Assembly (NCBI GenBank): GCA_905235625.1
Contig: CAJOLX010000008.1
Coordinates: 1 to 64,000, forward strand
DNA: 64,000 nucleotides
Direction of reading: 5' to 3'
DNA from: an uncultured Clostridia bacterium
GTDB lineage: Bacteria; Bacillota; Clostridia; Oscillospirales; Acutalibacteraceae
Part shown: positions 1 to 7,618 of the stretch, one piece after another
Layout: every line of letters begins with the position of its first letter
How positions within the stretch are numbered: the stretch's first letter is position 1
Notes under the pieces: generated by a model
Database searches by the model: none
What the model saw: the letters and a program-made list of their open reading frames with translations, nothing else
What the model was told of the DNA's origin: nothing
Program-made: the position numbers and the translations under genes

Positions 1-1623
1 GGTGAGCGCGTATCCGGGGTTGGGAGCAAGCTGGCTCTCGGTCGGGAATGCGATCGCTTCGCCTTCAAGGCCGGTCTGACTGCCTACGCTCGAGCCTCTG
101 TCCATAAAGGTGATGGTGTATTGCTGTGAGAATTTAGCAACGTAGTTAACAGCGGTGGAAGCAACCACGGGGAAGTTAACTATAGTCTGAGTTGCGTCTG
201 TGCTGTCATACCAGCCTGCGAACACTGCGCCCGCCTGAGTCGGGCTGGTCGCAGGAGCGGTGATGTTGGCGCCTACCTGAACGTTCTGAGTGTCATAGGT
301 AGCTCCGTTAGCGGTGAACGTAGCGGTGATGCCCCAAACAGCATAAACGTTTACGTCGCCCTGGGAAGCGTCAACGGAAGTAACGGCGTTGCCGTTTGAG
401 TCAGCCCAGCCGAGGAAGTTAAAGCCCGCCTTTGAGGTGGTAACGGAAGAAATATCAACCGTGCCGGTCTGGTTGGCTATGGTGAGATTGGTGAGCTGAG
501 TAGTGCCGTCATAGAAGTTAACCGAATTGCCTGCCTGAGGAGCAGAGTCGTCGGCTATAACGAAAATGTGGTTAGTATCTGCTGTAAGAAGGTTTACATT
601 CTTGCCCTTGGCATCATCTCTTGCAGAGTAGACGTCCATAGTCATGTCTCCGCCTTCGGAAACCAACTCAAACTTCTGCTGTGCCTGAGTTCTTATAGGT
701 TTGTTATAATTTTCGTCCATTCCTATGTATCCGATGGCTCCGTCTTCAACATAGTTAACTGTTCCGGGACCGCCCTGATAAGGCTCAGCGGTAGTATTAA
801 CCGATATTATATGCTGCCAAGTATATTCGTCATTTCCATAGAATGAAACGCCCGGTTCTATCTCGTTATCTCCCAAATAACCGATATTCCACTGCATCTG
901 AGTAGCATCCCACGAATAAGTCTGACCGGCATCTAAACCCATGGCAGTAAGGTTTGCTGGGGTATAAAATGACGTTTTGTTCATTGTTGTCGCTCTGCCC
1001 CTGTTGATATCGACACCGATGGTCATGTCATCGTCAAGAGTTGTTTCAAAATTTATGAAAGGACCGTTTCGATTCAACATTCCGGTTCTGTCGTTCGCAA
1101 GGTTTTTAGCGGAAAAACTGTTGTTCAAACCATCTGCAGGATAAAGAGCATGATTATAATCAATCGAAGCATTATAAGTCGAATTGACATCGGGTTGTAC
1201 ATTGAAAAACTTACGAGTAAAGAATGTGAATTGGTTAAGTGAAACCAAAAGTTCGTTTGACTTTACATAGTTACGAACAAGAAGTCTGTCGCCGGGCTGA
1301 ACTTTATGGTCGGTATCAACCCAGTAGCTGCCCAATGCTTCAAAAGCACCGGGAGTGCCGGCTTCAACTTCTTCAAATACCTGAACGGCAAAATAAAGAT
1401 AAGGATATACATCGTTACCATATTCCGCATCAAGTTCAGCGTATGTTTTAACGTTATTGTTTTGGCTTGCTGTATAATCTGTGTATGTCTTATCCCAATC
1501 GTCTGCGTTGTGCTCATAACCGTCAACCGAACCGGCAAAGCTCACCGTGGTAAGGCAGGAAAACATTCCCAGAACCATCAGCACTGCCATAAAAGCGCTC
1601 AAAACTCGCTTAAAATTTGACAT
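1..1623 (-). CDS. Secreted InlB-repeat (Listeria-Bacteroides repeat) protein, C-terminus cut by window edge
   Basis: This open frame is absent from the ORF track because its stop lies outside the window; I translated it by hand and found 541 codons without a stop. The ATG has a strong ribosome site (aggaggtag) just upstream. The N-terminus is a classical signal peptide (basic MSNFKR, hydrophobic core, cleavage probably after VSFA). Residues about 40-350 are rich in Asn, Asp and aromatics and resemble no family I can name, though a stretch near residues 90-130 (QPGDRLLVR) has the look of a cohesin-like beta-sandwich. From about 365 to the edge there are at least three repeats of the Flg_new/InlB B type, recognised by FLGWADSNG, FAGWYDS and VYAVWG. 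Such repeats occur in surface or secreted adhesin-like proteins. It follows the dockerin gene on the same strand after 82 bp. The missing end could carry an anchor or dockerin. Confidence 0.85.
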   Translation of the reverse strand, partial: MSNFKRVLSAFMAVLMVLGMFSCLTTVSFAGSVDGYEHNADDWDKTYTDYTASQNNNVKTYAELDAEYGNDVYPYLYFAVQVFEEVEAGTPGAFEALGSYWVDTDHKVQPGDRLLVRNYVKSNELLVSLNQFTFFTRKFFNVQPDVNSTYNASIDYNHALYPADGLNNSFSAKNLANDRTGMLNRNGPFINFETTLDDDMTIGVDINRGRATTMNKTSFYTPANLTAMGLDAGQTYSWDATQMQWNIGYLGDNEIEPGVSFYGNDEYTWQHIISVNTTAEPYQGGPGTVNYVEDGAIGYIGMDENYNKPIRTQAQQKFELVSEGGDMTMDVYSARDDAKGKNVNLLTADTNHIFVIADDSAPQAGNSVNFYDGTTQLTNLTIANQTGTVDISSVTTSKAGFNFLGWADSNGNAVTSVDASQGDVNVYAVWGITATFTANGATYDTQNVQVGANITAPATSPTQAGAVFAGWYDSTDATQTIVNFPVVASTAVNYVAKFSQQYTITFMDRGSSVGSQTGLEGEAIAFPTESQLAPNPGYALT

Positions 1624-1657
1624 CTGATTTTCTACCTCCTTATGGTAGTTATTTTCA

Positions 1658-1684
1658 TTCGGCGGGCGGGTTGCGCCCGCCGAA
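1658..1684 (-). other. GC-rich hairpin between the dockerin gene and the InlB-repeat gene
   Basis: TTCGGCGGGCG pairs with CCGCCCGCCGAA, a stem of about 11 bp with a small loop. On the coding (minus) strand the T-run comes before the stem rather than after it, so this is not a textbook intrinsic terminator. It could stabilise an mRNA 3' end or cause partial termination between the two genes. Confidence 0.55.
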
Positions 1685-1705
1685 AAAATCAAACTTTAAA
1701 TGCTC

Positions 1706-4700
1706 TTACTCAACATATAAGTCACCGTAAGCCTGGTCTAACAAGTAATATGACTTATAGATACGATTTGCAAAGTTAATGTCGGTATTGTCATAGCCTT
1801 CATCACCGTTCAAATCGGTTGCAGGTAACAGGATGCTTTCAGGCTGGTCAGGATCATCATAAAGGTATCCGGTTCTGAATTTCATCGCATTACGCAGCCT
1901 GTTGATATCATTCATATCCAAGCTTCCGTCGCCGTTCAAATCTCCTCTCAGAGCAAGAACATAAGCGTCCTGAACTTCTCCGTTTTCATCAAGAAGAACA
2001 ACTATTGAGCCGGAGCTCGCAGCATCGCCGTAAGGAATGACATAAGCTTCGCCACCTTCAATGTAGAAGAGCTCGGCAATCATTTCTTCGTCGGCATAAG
2101 CGGGTATACCGAAAACTGTGCCGCTGACGGGAATGTAATCAAACTCATCGGTGTAAACTTCCTCAATACCATAATCCATAAGGAATGCATCATCGATTAT
2201 CGGATTATAAATCTCGCCGTTGTAACCTTCGCACTCGTAGGATTCATCGAGCTCGAAGTAGAAGTCGGTATCTTCGCCGCCTTCGCCTGCTTCAACAAGG
2301 CCGTTGAACGCCTCCTGAAGAGCTGCGATCATGTCGTCAACGATGGACTGCTGGCTCTCCGAAAGCTCTGCGGCTTCGTTCATGTTGTAAGCTCTGTCAT
2401 AAACCTCAAGAAGGTTCATGAAGGATGCCGTGGTGTAGGTATCCTGATACTGGCCGCCTTCAAAGTCGGCAGAACCGTCGAAGTTAATGCCGAAGCCGAA
2501 GTCGCCGAGGAAGGCGCTCACTTCGTTTATCGCATCGGCGAGGAACGTGTAGTCTGCGCCTGCGGCAAGATGCTTCCAGGTGTAAACAAGCTCGTTAAGA
2601 GCCTTGGTGATCTGCTCGCCGTTGGTTGAGCCTACGGTGCTGTTTGCAAATGCAACTGCGTCCGAATAAGGCGCGAAGGTTACGGCAGAGTAGTTGGCAG
2701 CGTTTTGGCCGCCGAACGTGGTAAGAGCGTCAACAAGCTTGCTGTCATTGCCGGGCAGCTCAATCAGTCTGCTTGAAGTAAGTCTGAGCATGTGCTCTGC
2801 ATAAGCATAGTCAACGGAGCTGATAACCGAAGGCTCATCGTTAAGATATGCCTCCACTACCTTCTCTTTAGCCTCGGTTGAGAGCTCATTGAACTCTTCC
2901 TCGGTGTAGCCGATATACTTATACTCTCTGTTAATCAGGCTGTTTGCGTGGTTAATGGCGCTCTTTGCGGTTATGTAGGTGTGAGCAACATAGTTTCTCA
3001 TGCCCATGTAGCCGTATTCGGCGTCATTATAATCAAGGTAATCCTTATAATAGAGGGTCGTGCCTGCATAATTGAAGGACTGACGCGTGTAATTATAAGG
3101 CTGAATCTGGTTCACAAGGTTCCAGAGACCCTCGGCGCCCGAAGACTTAAGGTAAGGCTTAAGGGCTTCATTAGCCGCATAAAGCGCTCTGTAAAGCTCG
3201 AGATACTTGTTCTCTGCGGTGCTCGAGGCGATGAAATTCTCAAAGCCGTTTGCACGAGTGCCGGGCAGATAGCCGTGGCTGTCGGGAGCGTAAGTGAACA
3301 CAACAGCGTTTTGAATAGCGGTGCTGTAGTTATTGAATGCGGTAGCGCCCGCGGCAATTACGCTGTCATTTGAATAGTTGGCAGAGATTGCTCTGTTAAG
3401 ATAGGATTCAAGGCCGTAATCATCGTAAAGATGGATGTAAACTTCGATAGTTCCGGTTTCGCCGCCGGCGCTGATGCCGATTCTTGCAACGTAAACACCG
3501 TTGCCGACGTTGGTAACGCCGCTTTCTACGATGGCGGACTGCTTAATTCTCATGCCCCACTCGTCAAGAACGTAGCTGTCGTCTTCATCCTTCTGATACT
3601 CATACTGAGTTCTGGTGTAGGAATCGGAGTCAACAGCGAAGGGATAAAGAATGTAAGTGCCCTCTTCACCGGAAAGCGAGACCTGAGTTTCGGAAGTGTC
3701 GGTCTCTTTGCTGAGCCAGCCGGTAACCGAGCCGGAGGTAAGAGCCGCGCTCGTAATGGAAGCGGAGCCCGCGGTCTTATTATCCTTAATCTGGATGGAG
3801 TAGCCGTCAACGGAGGAAAGACCCTTGCCGCCGTTCAGATAAATGTTGGGAGCGTAGGTGATGGTCTTGCCGCCTATCGTTGTGGAGGCAATGGCTTCGC
3901 CGTCGCCTCTCTTGGTAGAATCGGAAGCAACGTAAGTGTATCTGGTGCTCGAAAGAGTTGAGCCGATAGACTGTCCGTTTTCATCCAATACGTCGTAGGT
4001 TATTTCAAACTTAAGGGTCTGGCCCGTCGTAACGTTGCCGAGAGTGACCGTAACAGGCTCACTGCCGACGATCGTGGAGTTGGAAATACCGGAAACAGAG
4101 CTCTGGTTGCCGCCGCCGCCGATGGGAACGGAGGTTGCGGTTCTGATAGCGTAGTTGTAAAGATTATCTATCTTTCTCTTATAGTTATCGTTCTTGTCTC
4201 TGTAGCTGGTGTTAACGCCCGAGGAGCCGTTGTAAATCTGGAACGAAGCGCTGGTGCCTTCGGGAATAAGAAGAGAGGGAAGGTAATTTTCCATCTCGCC
4301 GAATTCCTGCTTGCTGTCAAGACCGAGAATCTTGCAGACGATGGGAAGCGCAACGCCCGCTATAATCTTGCCTCTGGCGACGATCTGGGTGTTGTTGGTC
4401 TGACCTGTAACGTCTCTTGTTGCGGAAATGCTGTGAAGCAGGTCGGAAACCATCTTACCGAGAAGCTCGTTGTTGAGCACGTCGTCAATATGAATGACGG
4501 TTGCGTCAAACACGTTCGGGAAGAGAAGATTGAAAATATTGCGAAGGGTGTCAAGCAGAACTCTCTCAAGGTCGTATCTGCCGAGAACACCGGTTGAGCT
4601 TCTTTCAAATATATCGTAGATATTTGTCCAGTCGCAGTTAAGGATGGGATATACAAGGTAATCAAATATAATAGCTTTGATTACATATGTATTTATGGAA

Positions 4701-6868
4701 ATGCCGTCGCTGAGCCACGAATCGGTGCCCTTAATGGGGATGAGGCTGTTGACAATGGCGTCAATATCTGCCCACGCGGTGTCTTCGGTAACTTTGCCGG
4801 GGCCGTAATCGCCGCCGTAGTTATCGCTCGCGAGGTCAATATTGAGCAGGCACTGATAAACGCTGCTGTTGCCGACGGTGGTCGACGCCCATGTGGTGAC
4901 GCCCCATGCCGCAAGAGCCGCAACGGTGTTGCCGTAAGGGCGGTTTTCGCCGAGATAAGCGAGAAGGCCGGTATTGTTGGTGCTGCCGTTGTTGGTAGTG
5001 CTGTATGTGCTGTCGCTTGCCGAAGCTTTCTCCGCGTCAACGCCCGCGTTGATGTTGTAAACCGCGATATCCATAAGGATAGCGAGGGCTTTGTTGAGAG
5101 CCGCCGCGGAATAATCCGCAAAGTTGTTGTAAGCTCCGGCGTTGGGAACGGTGTAGGTGAACTGAGGAATGTCCTCATAAGCGAGCTGAACTACAGCCTC
5201 AAGAGCTGCGCCGGGAACGGTCCTGGTGTTGGTGTTCTCGGGGATATACATGTAGTCAACGCTGGCGTTGACAACGCTCCTGATGATGTAAGAAAGCAGC
5301 TCCTGAGCGTTCATCGTTTCAAGCTCCGCAGGGTATTTATACTCGTGTCTGTCGATAATGGTTCTTGAGAAGAACTCTTCTTCGGTGACCTGAAGTATAA
5401 ATCTGAGCACATTGATTATGTTGTCAAACAGATAATCGTTGGTGCCTGTGGTAAGGTCGAACGAATAGGATATTTCGGCATTTTCGGGATCGACCCAGTT
5501 GTAAGTGGTAACGGCGCCGTTTACAGATTTGCTGTCGTAAAGAAGAACTTTATCGACAAAATCAATGGCGTTGCGGTTGAGAGCCTGAATGAAGGTTTCG
5601 CCTGCGTTTACGGTAGCGTAGGGAACCTTGAGGTTGTCAACGTCGAATACCTTGAATATCTTGTCGCTCGCATCGATGCCGCCCGCGGGAGCGTCGCCCA
5701 TATAGAGGTAATCATAATCGGGATTCTCAACGGGCTCGTCGTTTGCGTCGCGGATAACGTCGCCGTTAGCGTCGCGAAGATATCTTTCGGTCTTGCTCTC
5801 GTCAAATTCGTAGCCGCTCTTCTCACGGAGCCATCTGAGCGTGATTCTGTTAAGCACGGGAACGGCAATGCCGTTGTATGCCTGGAGAAGAAGTGACTCT
5901 ACGAGATCATAAACAGTGCCGAGGTTGCTGAAGTCCACCTTGGTGTAGGACGGAGCGGGAGCGGCGGCATTGTTGGCAACTCTTATAGCGTCGCCGAGGC
6001 CGAAGGTTACCCACTCGTCGGGATGCACCCAGCCGTAATAGTCGTAAGCCGCAGTGTTGGGAGTTTCGTCGGTAACGACCGCGCCGGAAGCGCTGCCTAC
6101 GTGGAAAATATATTCGTCATAGACAACGTGCGAACCCTTATTCGTTGAGGAATAGAAGAGATCGTCAAGCTTTACCCATTCGCCGAGCAAGAGGTTGTTA
6201 ACGAGATCCTGCAGGAAAACTATTGTGGGTGAACGGTCACCGTCCGGCTGTTTATATCTGGCGGGGATTTCTTTTGAATCAAAATAGTCGTAGTCGTCGT
6301 CAACGCCGAGACCCGTAAGCTGGCACAAAAGGCCGAAAACAAGCTCTCTGACGTTGAACTTGTAAGCAGCGATTACAGAATCCAGAATACCGAGACTGAG
6401 GTTGCCGTTTACGTAGAGCTGAGCTATGGGAGCAAGGTCTCCCAAAAGGTCAAGCACGTCGTAAAAGACTTGAGTGTCGGATCCGTTTGATCTGGCAGTG
6501 CTTTGAATGGCGCTGAGATTGAGGTTCTCAGCGTCACCGAGAAGTGACTTTAAGCTGCCGGCTGCGCCCCAGGCGGAGTTAATGCTGGCAACTGCATCGT
6601 CAACGCTCTTGAGTGAGATGGTGCCGAGAACGGGCACGTCAAAAGCGAGGTCCGCTTCGTCGAGCATTCTGTCGACCTCATCAAGAGCCATGGTTGCGTA
6701 TTGCTCTGTTGTGTAAACGGCCGAGTTCACGTCGTCGAAGTTAAGCGTGGAGATAACAGAGGAATCGTTGCCTCTGTAGCTCGCCTTCGCAAAGCCGAGA
6801 ACGGACATGCAGCTCATGGTCATTACAACCGCAAGGATTAGGGAAATAATACGCAAAGGTTTTTTCAT
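1706..6868 (-). CDS. Giant secreted protein with C-terminal type I dockerin
   Basis: 1720 aa. The signal peptide is MKKPLRIISL plus a hydrophobic core, cleaving near GFAKA. The last 80 or so residues form a type I dockerin: two calcium-loop helices, DLNGDGSLDMND and DLNGDEGYDNTD, each followed by a helix. Dockerins bind cohesin modules in cellulosome-like scaffolds. The preceding 1600 residues match no catalytic family I recognise. They are mostly helical-looking with many Asn/Tyr-rich segments, a Gly/Ser/Thr-rich linker near residue 890-920, and a beta-rich section about 920-1150. An acidic segment (GEGGEDTDF) precedes the dockerin. The ATG has the site aggaggtat. A consensus promoter lies about 250 bp upstream, leaving a long GC-rich leader. 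The role is probably extracellular or surface assembly; the substrate is unknown. Confidence 0.9.
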   Translation of the reverse strand: MKKPLRIISLILAVVMTMSCMSVLGFAKASYRGNDSSVISTLNFDDVNSAVYTTEQYATMALDEVDRMLDEADLAFDVPVLGTISLKSVDDAVASINSAWGAAGSLKSLLGDAENLNLSAIQSTARSNGSDTQVFYDVLDLLGDLAPIAQLYVNGNLSLGILDSVIAAYKFNVRELVFGLLCQLTGLGVDDDYDYFDSKEIPARYKQPDGDRSPTIVFLQDLVNNLLLGEWVKLDDLFYSSTNKGSHVVYDEYIFHVGSASGAVVTDETPNTAAYDYYGWVHPDEWVTFGLGDAIRVANNAAAPAPSYTKVDFSNLGTVYDLVESLLLQAYNGIAVPVLNRITLRWLREKSGYEFDESKTERYLRDANGDVIRDANDEPVENPDYDYLYMGDAPAGGIDASDKIFKVFDVDNLKVPYATVNAGETFIQALNRNAIDFVDKVLLYDSKSVNGAVTTYNWVDPENAEISYSFDLTTGTNDYLFDNIINVLRFILQVTEEEFFSRTIIDRHEYKYPAELETMNAQELLSYIIRSVVNASVDYMYIPENTNTRTVPGAALEAVVQLAYEDIPQFTYTVPNAGAYNNFADYSAAALNKALAILMDIAVYNINAGVDAEKASASDSTYSTTNNGSTNNTGLLAYLGENRPYGNTVAALAAWGVTTWASTTVGNSSVYQCLLNIDLASDNYGGDYGPGKVTEDTAWADIDAIVNSLIPIKGTDSWLSDGISINTYVIKAIIFDYLVYPILNCDWTNIYDIFERSSTGVLGRYDLERVLLDTLRNIFNLLFPNVFDATVIHIDDVLNNELLGKMVSDLLHSISATRDVTGQTNNTQIVARGKIIAGVALPIVCKILGLDSKQEFGEMENYLPSLLIPEGTSASFQIYNGSSGVNTSYRDKNDNYKRKIDNLYNYAIRTATSVPIGGGGNQSSVSGISNSTIVGSEPVTVTLGNVTTGQTLKFEITYDVLDENGQSIGSTLSSTRYTYVASDSTKRGDGEAIASTTIGGKTITYAPNIYLNGGKGLSSVDGYSIQIKDNKTAGSASITSAALTSGSVTGWLSKETDTSETQVSLSGEEGTYILYPFAVDSDSYTRTQYEYQKDEDDSYVLDEWGMRIKQSAIVESGVTNVGNGVYVARIGISAGGETGTIEVYIHLYDDYGLESYLNRAISANYSNDSVIAAGATAFNNYSTAIQNAVVFTYAPDSHGYLPGTRANGFENFIASSTAENKYLELYRALYAANEALKPYLKSSGAEGLWNLVNQIQPYNYTRQSFNYAGTTLYYKDYLDYNDAEYGYMGMRNYVAHTYITAKSAINHANSLINREYKYIGYTEEEFNELSTEAKEKVVEAYLNDEPSVISSVDYAYAEHMLRLTSSRLIELPGNDSKLVDALTTFGGQNAANYSAVTFAPYSDAVAFANSTVGSTNGEQITKALNELVYTWKHLAAGADYTFLADAINEVSAFLGDFGFGINFDGSADFEGGQYQDTYTTASFMNLLEVYDRAYNMNEAAELSESQQSIVDDMIAALQEAFNGLVEAGEGGEDTDFYFELDESYECEGYNGEIYNPIIDDAFLMDYGIEEVYTDEFDYIPVSGTVFGIPAYADEEMIAELFYIEGGEAYVIPYGDAASSGSIVVLLDENGEVQDAYVLALRGDLNGDGSLDMNDINRLRNAMKFRTGYLYDDPDQPESILLPATDLNGDEGYDNTDINFANRIYKSYYLLDQAYGDLYVE

Positions 6869-7112
6869 GCGATGTTATACCTCCTGTCAAGAAAGATACA
6901 TTATGGGATGCGCAAGGCCGAACGGTTGCCCGGAACGCAGCTTTAGGATGCGCGCCCGGGACTGCGCCTCGCGGGCCTCCCAACTGCCCGCCGGCGCGCC
7001 GCCCGCCGCTCAACCCGGCTGAACGACACAATGCCAACCATGCAAAGCATCCTTCCGCGAGCTTTGAGAAAATGCCTTTAGGGGGCACTTCGCCCATAGC
7101 CCGCTTATGTTC
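6869..7112 (-). promoter_or_regulatory. Long GC-rich 5' leader of the dockerin gene (possible structured RNA)
   Basis: The segment between the inferred transcription start and the ribosome site is about 240 nt. Its central part (about 6905-7020) is far richer in G and C than flanking DNA, with self-complementary pieces such as GGCGCGCC and GGGCGAAGTGCCC. The track ORF here (6741-7163) is dismissed: it overlaps the dockerin start and has low-complexity content. I do not recognise a known riboswitch consensus. It could be a structured cis-regulatory RNA or only a stable leader. Confidence 0.4.
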
Positions 7113-7118
7113 ATTGAA

Positions 7119-7148
7119 ATTATAACTAATAAAAGCAAGCAGTGTCAA
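7119..7148 (-). promoter_or_regulatory. Consensus sigma-A promoter for the dockerin gene
   Basis: On the minus strand, TTGACA (7143-7148), an 18-bp spacer and TATAAT (7119-7124). Both hexamers are perfect matches to consensus, so strong transcription is expected. Confidence 0.8.
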
Positions 7149-7486
7149 CAATAACGGAGCCATTTCTTAATTTTTGGAGTTTATGCCAATTTTTTGCATT
7201 TTAATTTGTGGATTTTTAAGCCCGATTTTGCGCTATTTTTCCGTCGGGAATTTCTTTGGGCTTTTGTAAAAGATTTTGCCTTTACAGATTTTTTATGAGA
7301 AATGCACAACTCGATTAGTCAATACGCACAATCCCACGGATTTTCGGAAATTTGTTTTTGAAAAAACTTCGCCGGCAGCGGACGAGAGAATATTTCCGCG
7401 GTATTTTCTTTGAGGGAACAATATCAAGCTTTTATTTTTCTTTTTGAGCATTATTCCGCAACGCCGGATTTTCGGCGAAAGCGCAG
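7149..7486. other. AT-rich intergenic stretch, no gene seen
   Basis: It lies between the dockerin promoter and the alpha-galactosidase terminator. It is AT-rich, with T-runs and no open frame with a ribosome site. Only a weak hairpin (cgccggattttcggcg near 7461) is visible. Confidence 0.6.
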
Positions 7487-7529
7487 AAAAAGCAGGTGAT
7501 GTAAAGTTATTTTGCTTTACATCACCTGC
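7487..7529 (-). terminator. Intrinsic terminator of the alpha-galactosidase gene
   Basis: The perfect 15-bp stem GCAGGTGATGTAAAG / CTTTACATCACCTGC has an 8-nt loop and is followed on the minus strand by TTTTT. A second small hairpin of the same core (CTGTAAAG / CTTTACAG, 7601-7624) overlaps the gene's stop codon. Confidence 0.85.
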
Positions 7530-7618
7530 GGAACACCGAAAATATTAAATTCTAAGTGAATAAAGGGATTTATGCGTTTAAACGCGGCTTTTGAGGCACT
7601 CTGTAAAGTGTATTGGCT

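Noticed and set aside
6741-7163. 140-aa ORF on the minus strand upstream of the dockerin gene
   Set aside because: It overlaps the promoter, leader and the start of the dockerin gene; Ala/Gly/Arg-rich sequence derives from GC-rich leader DNA.
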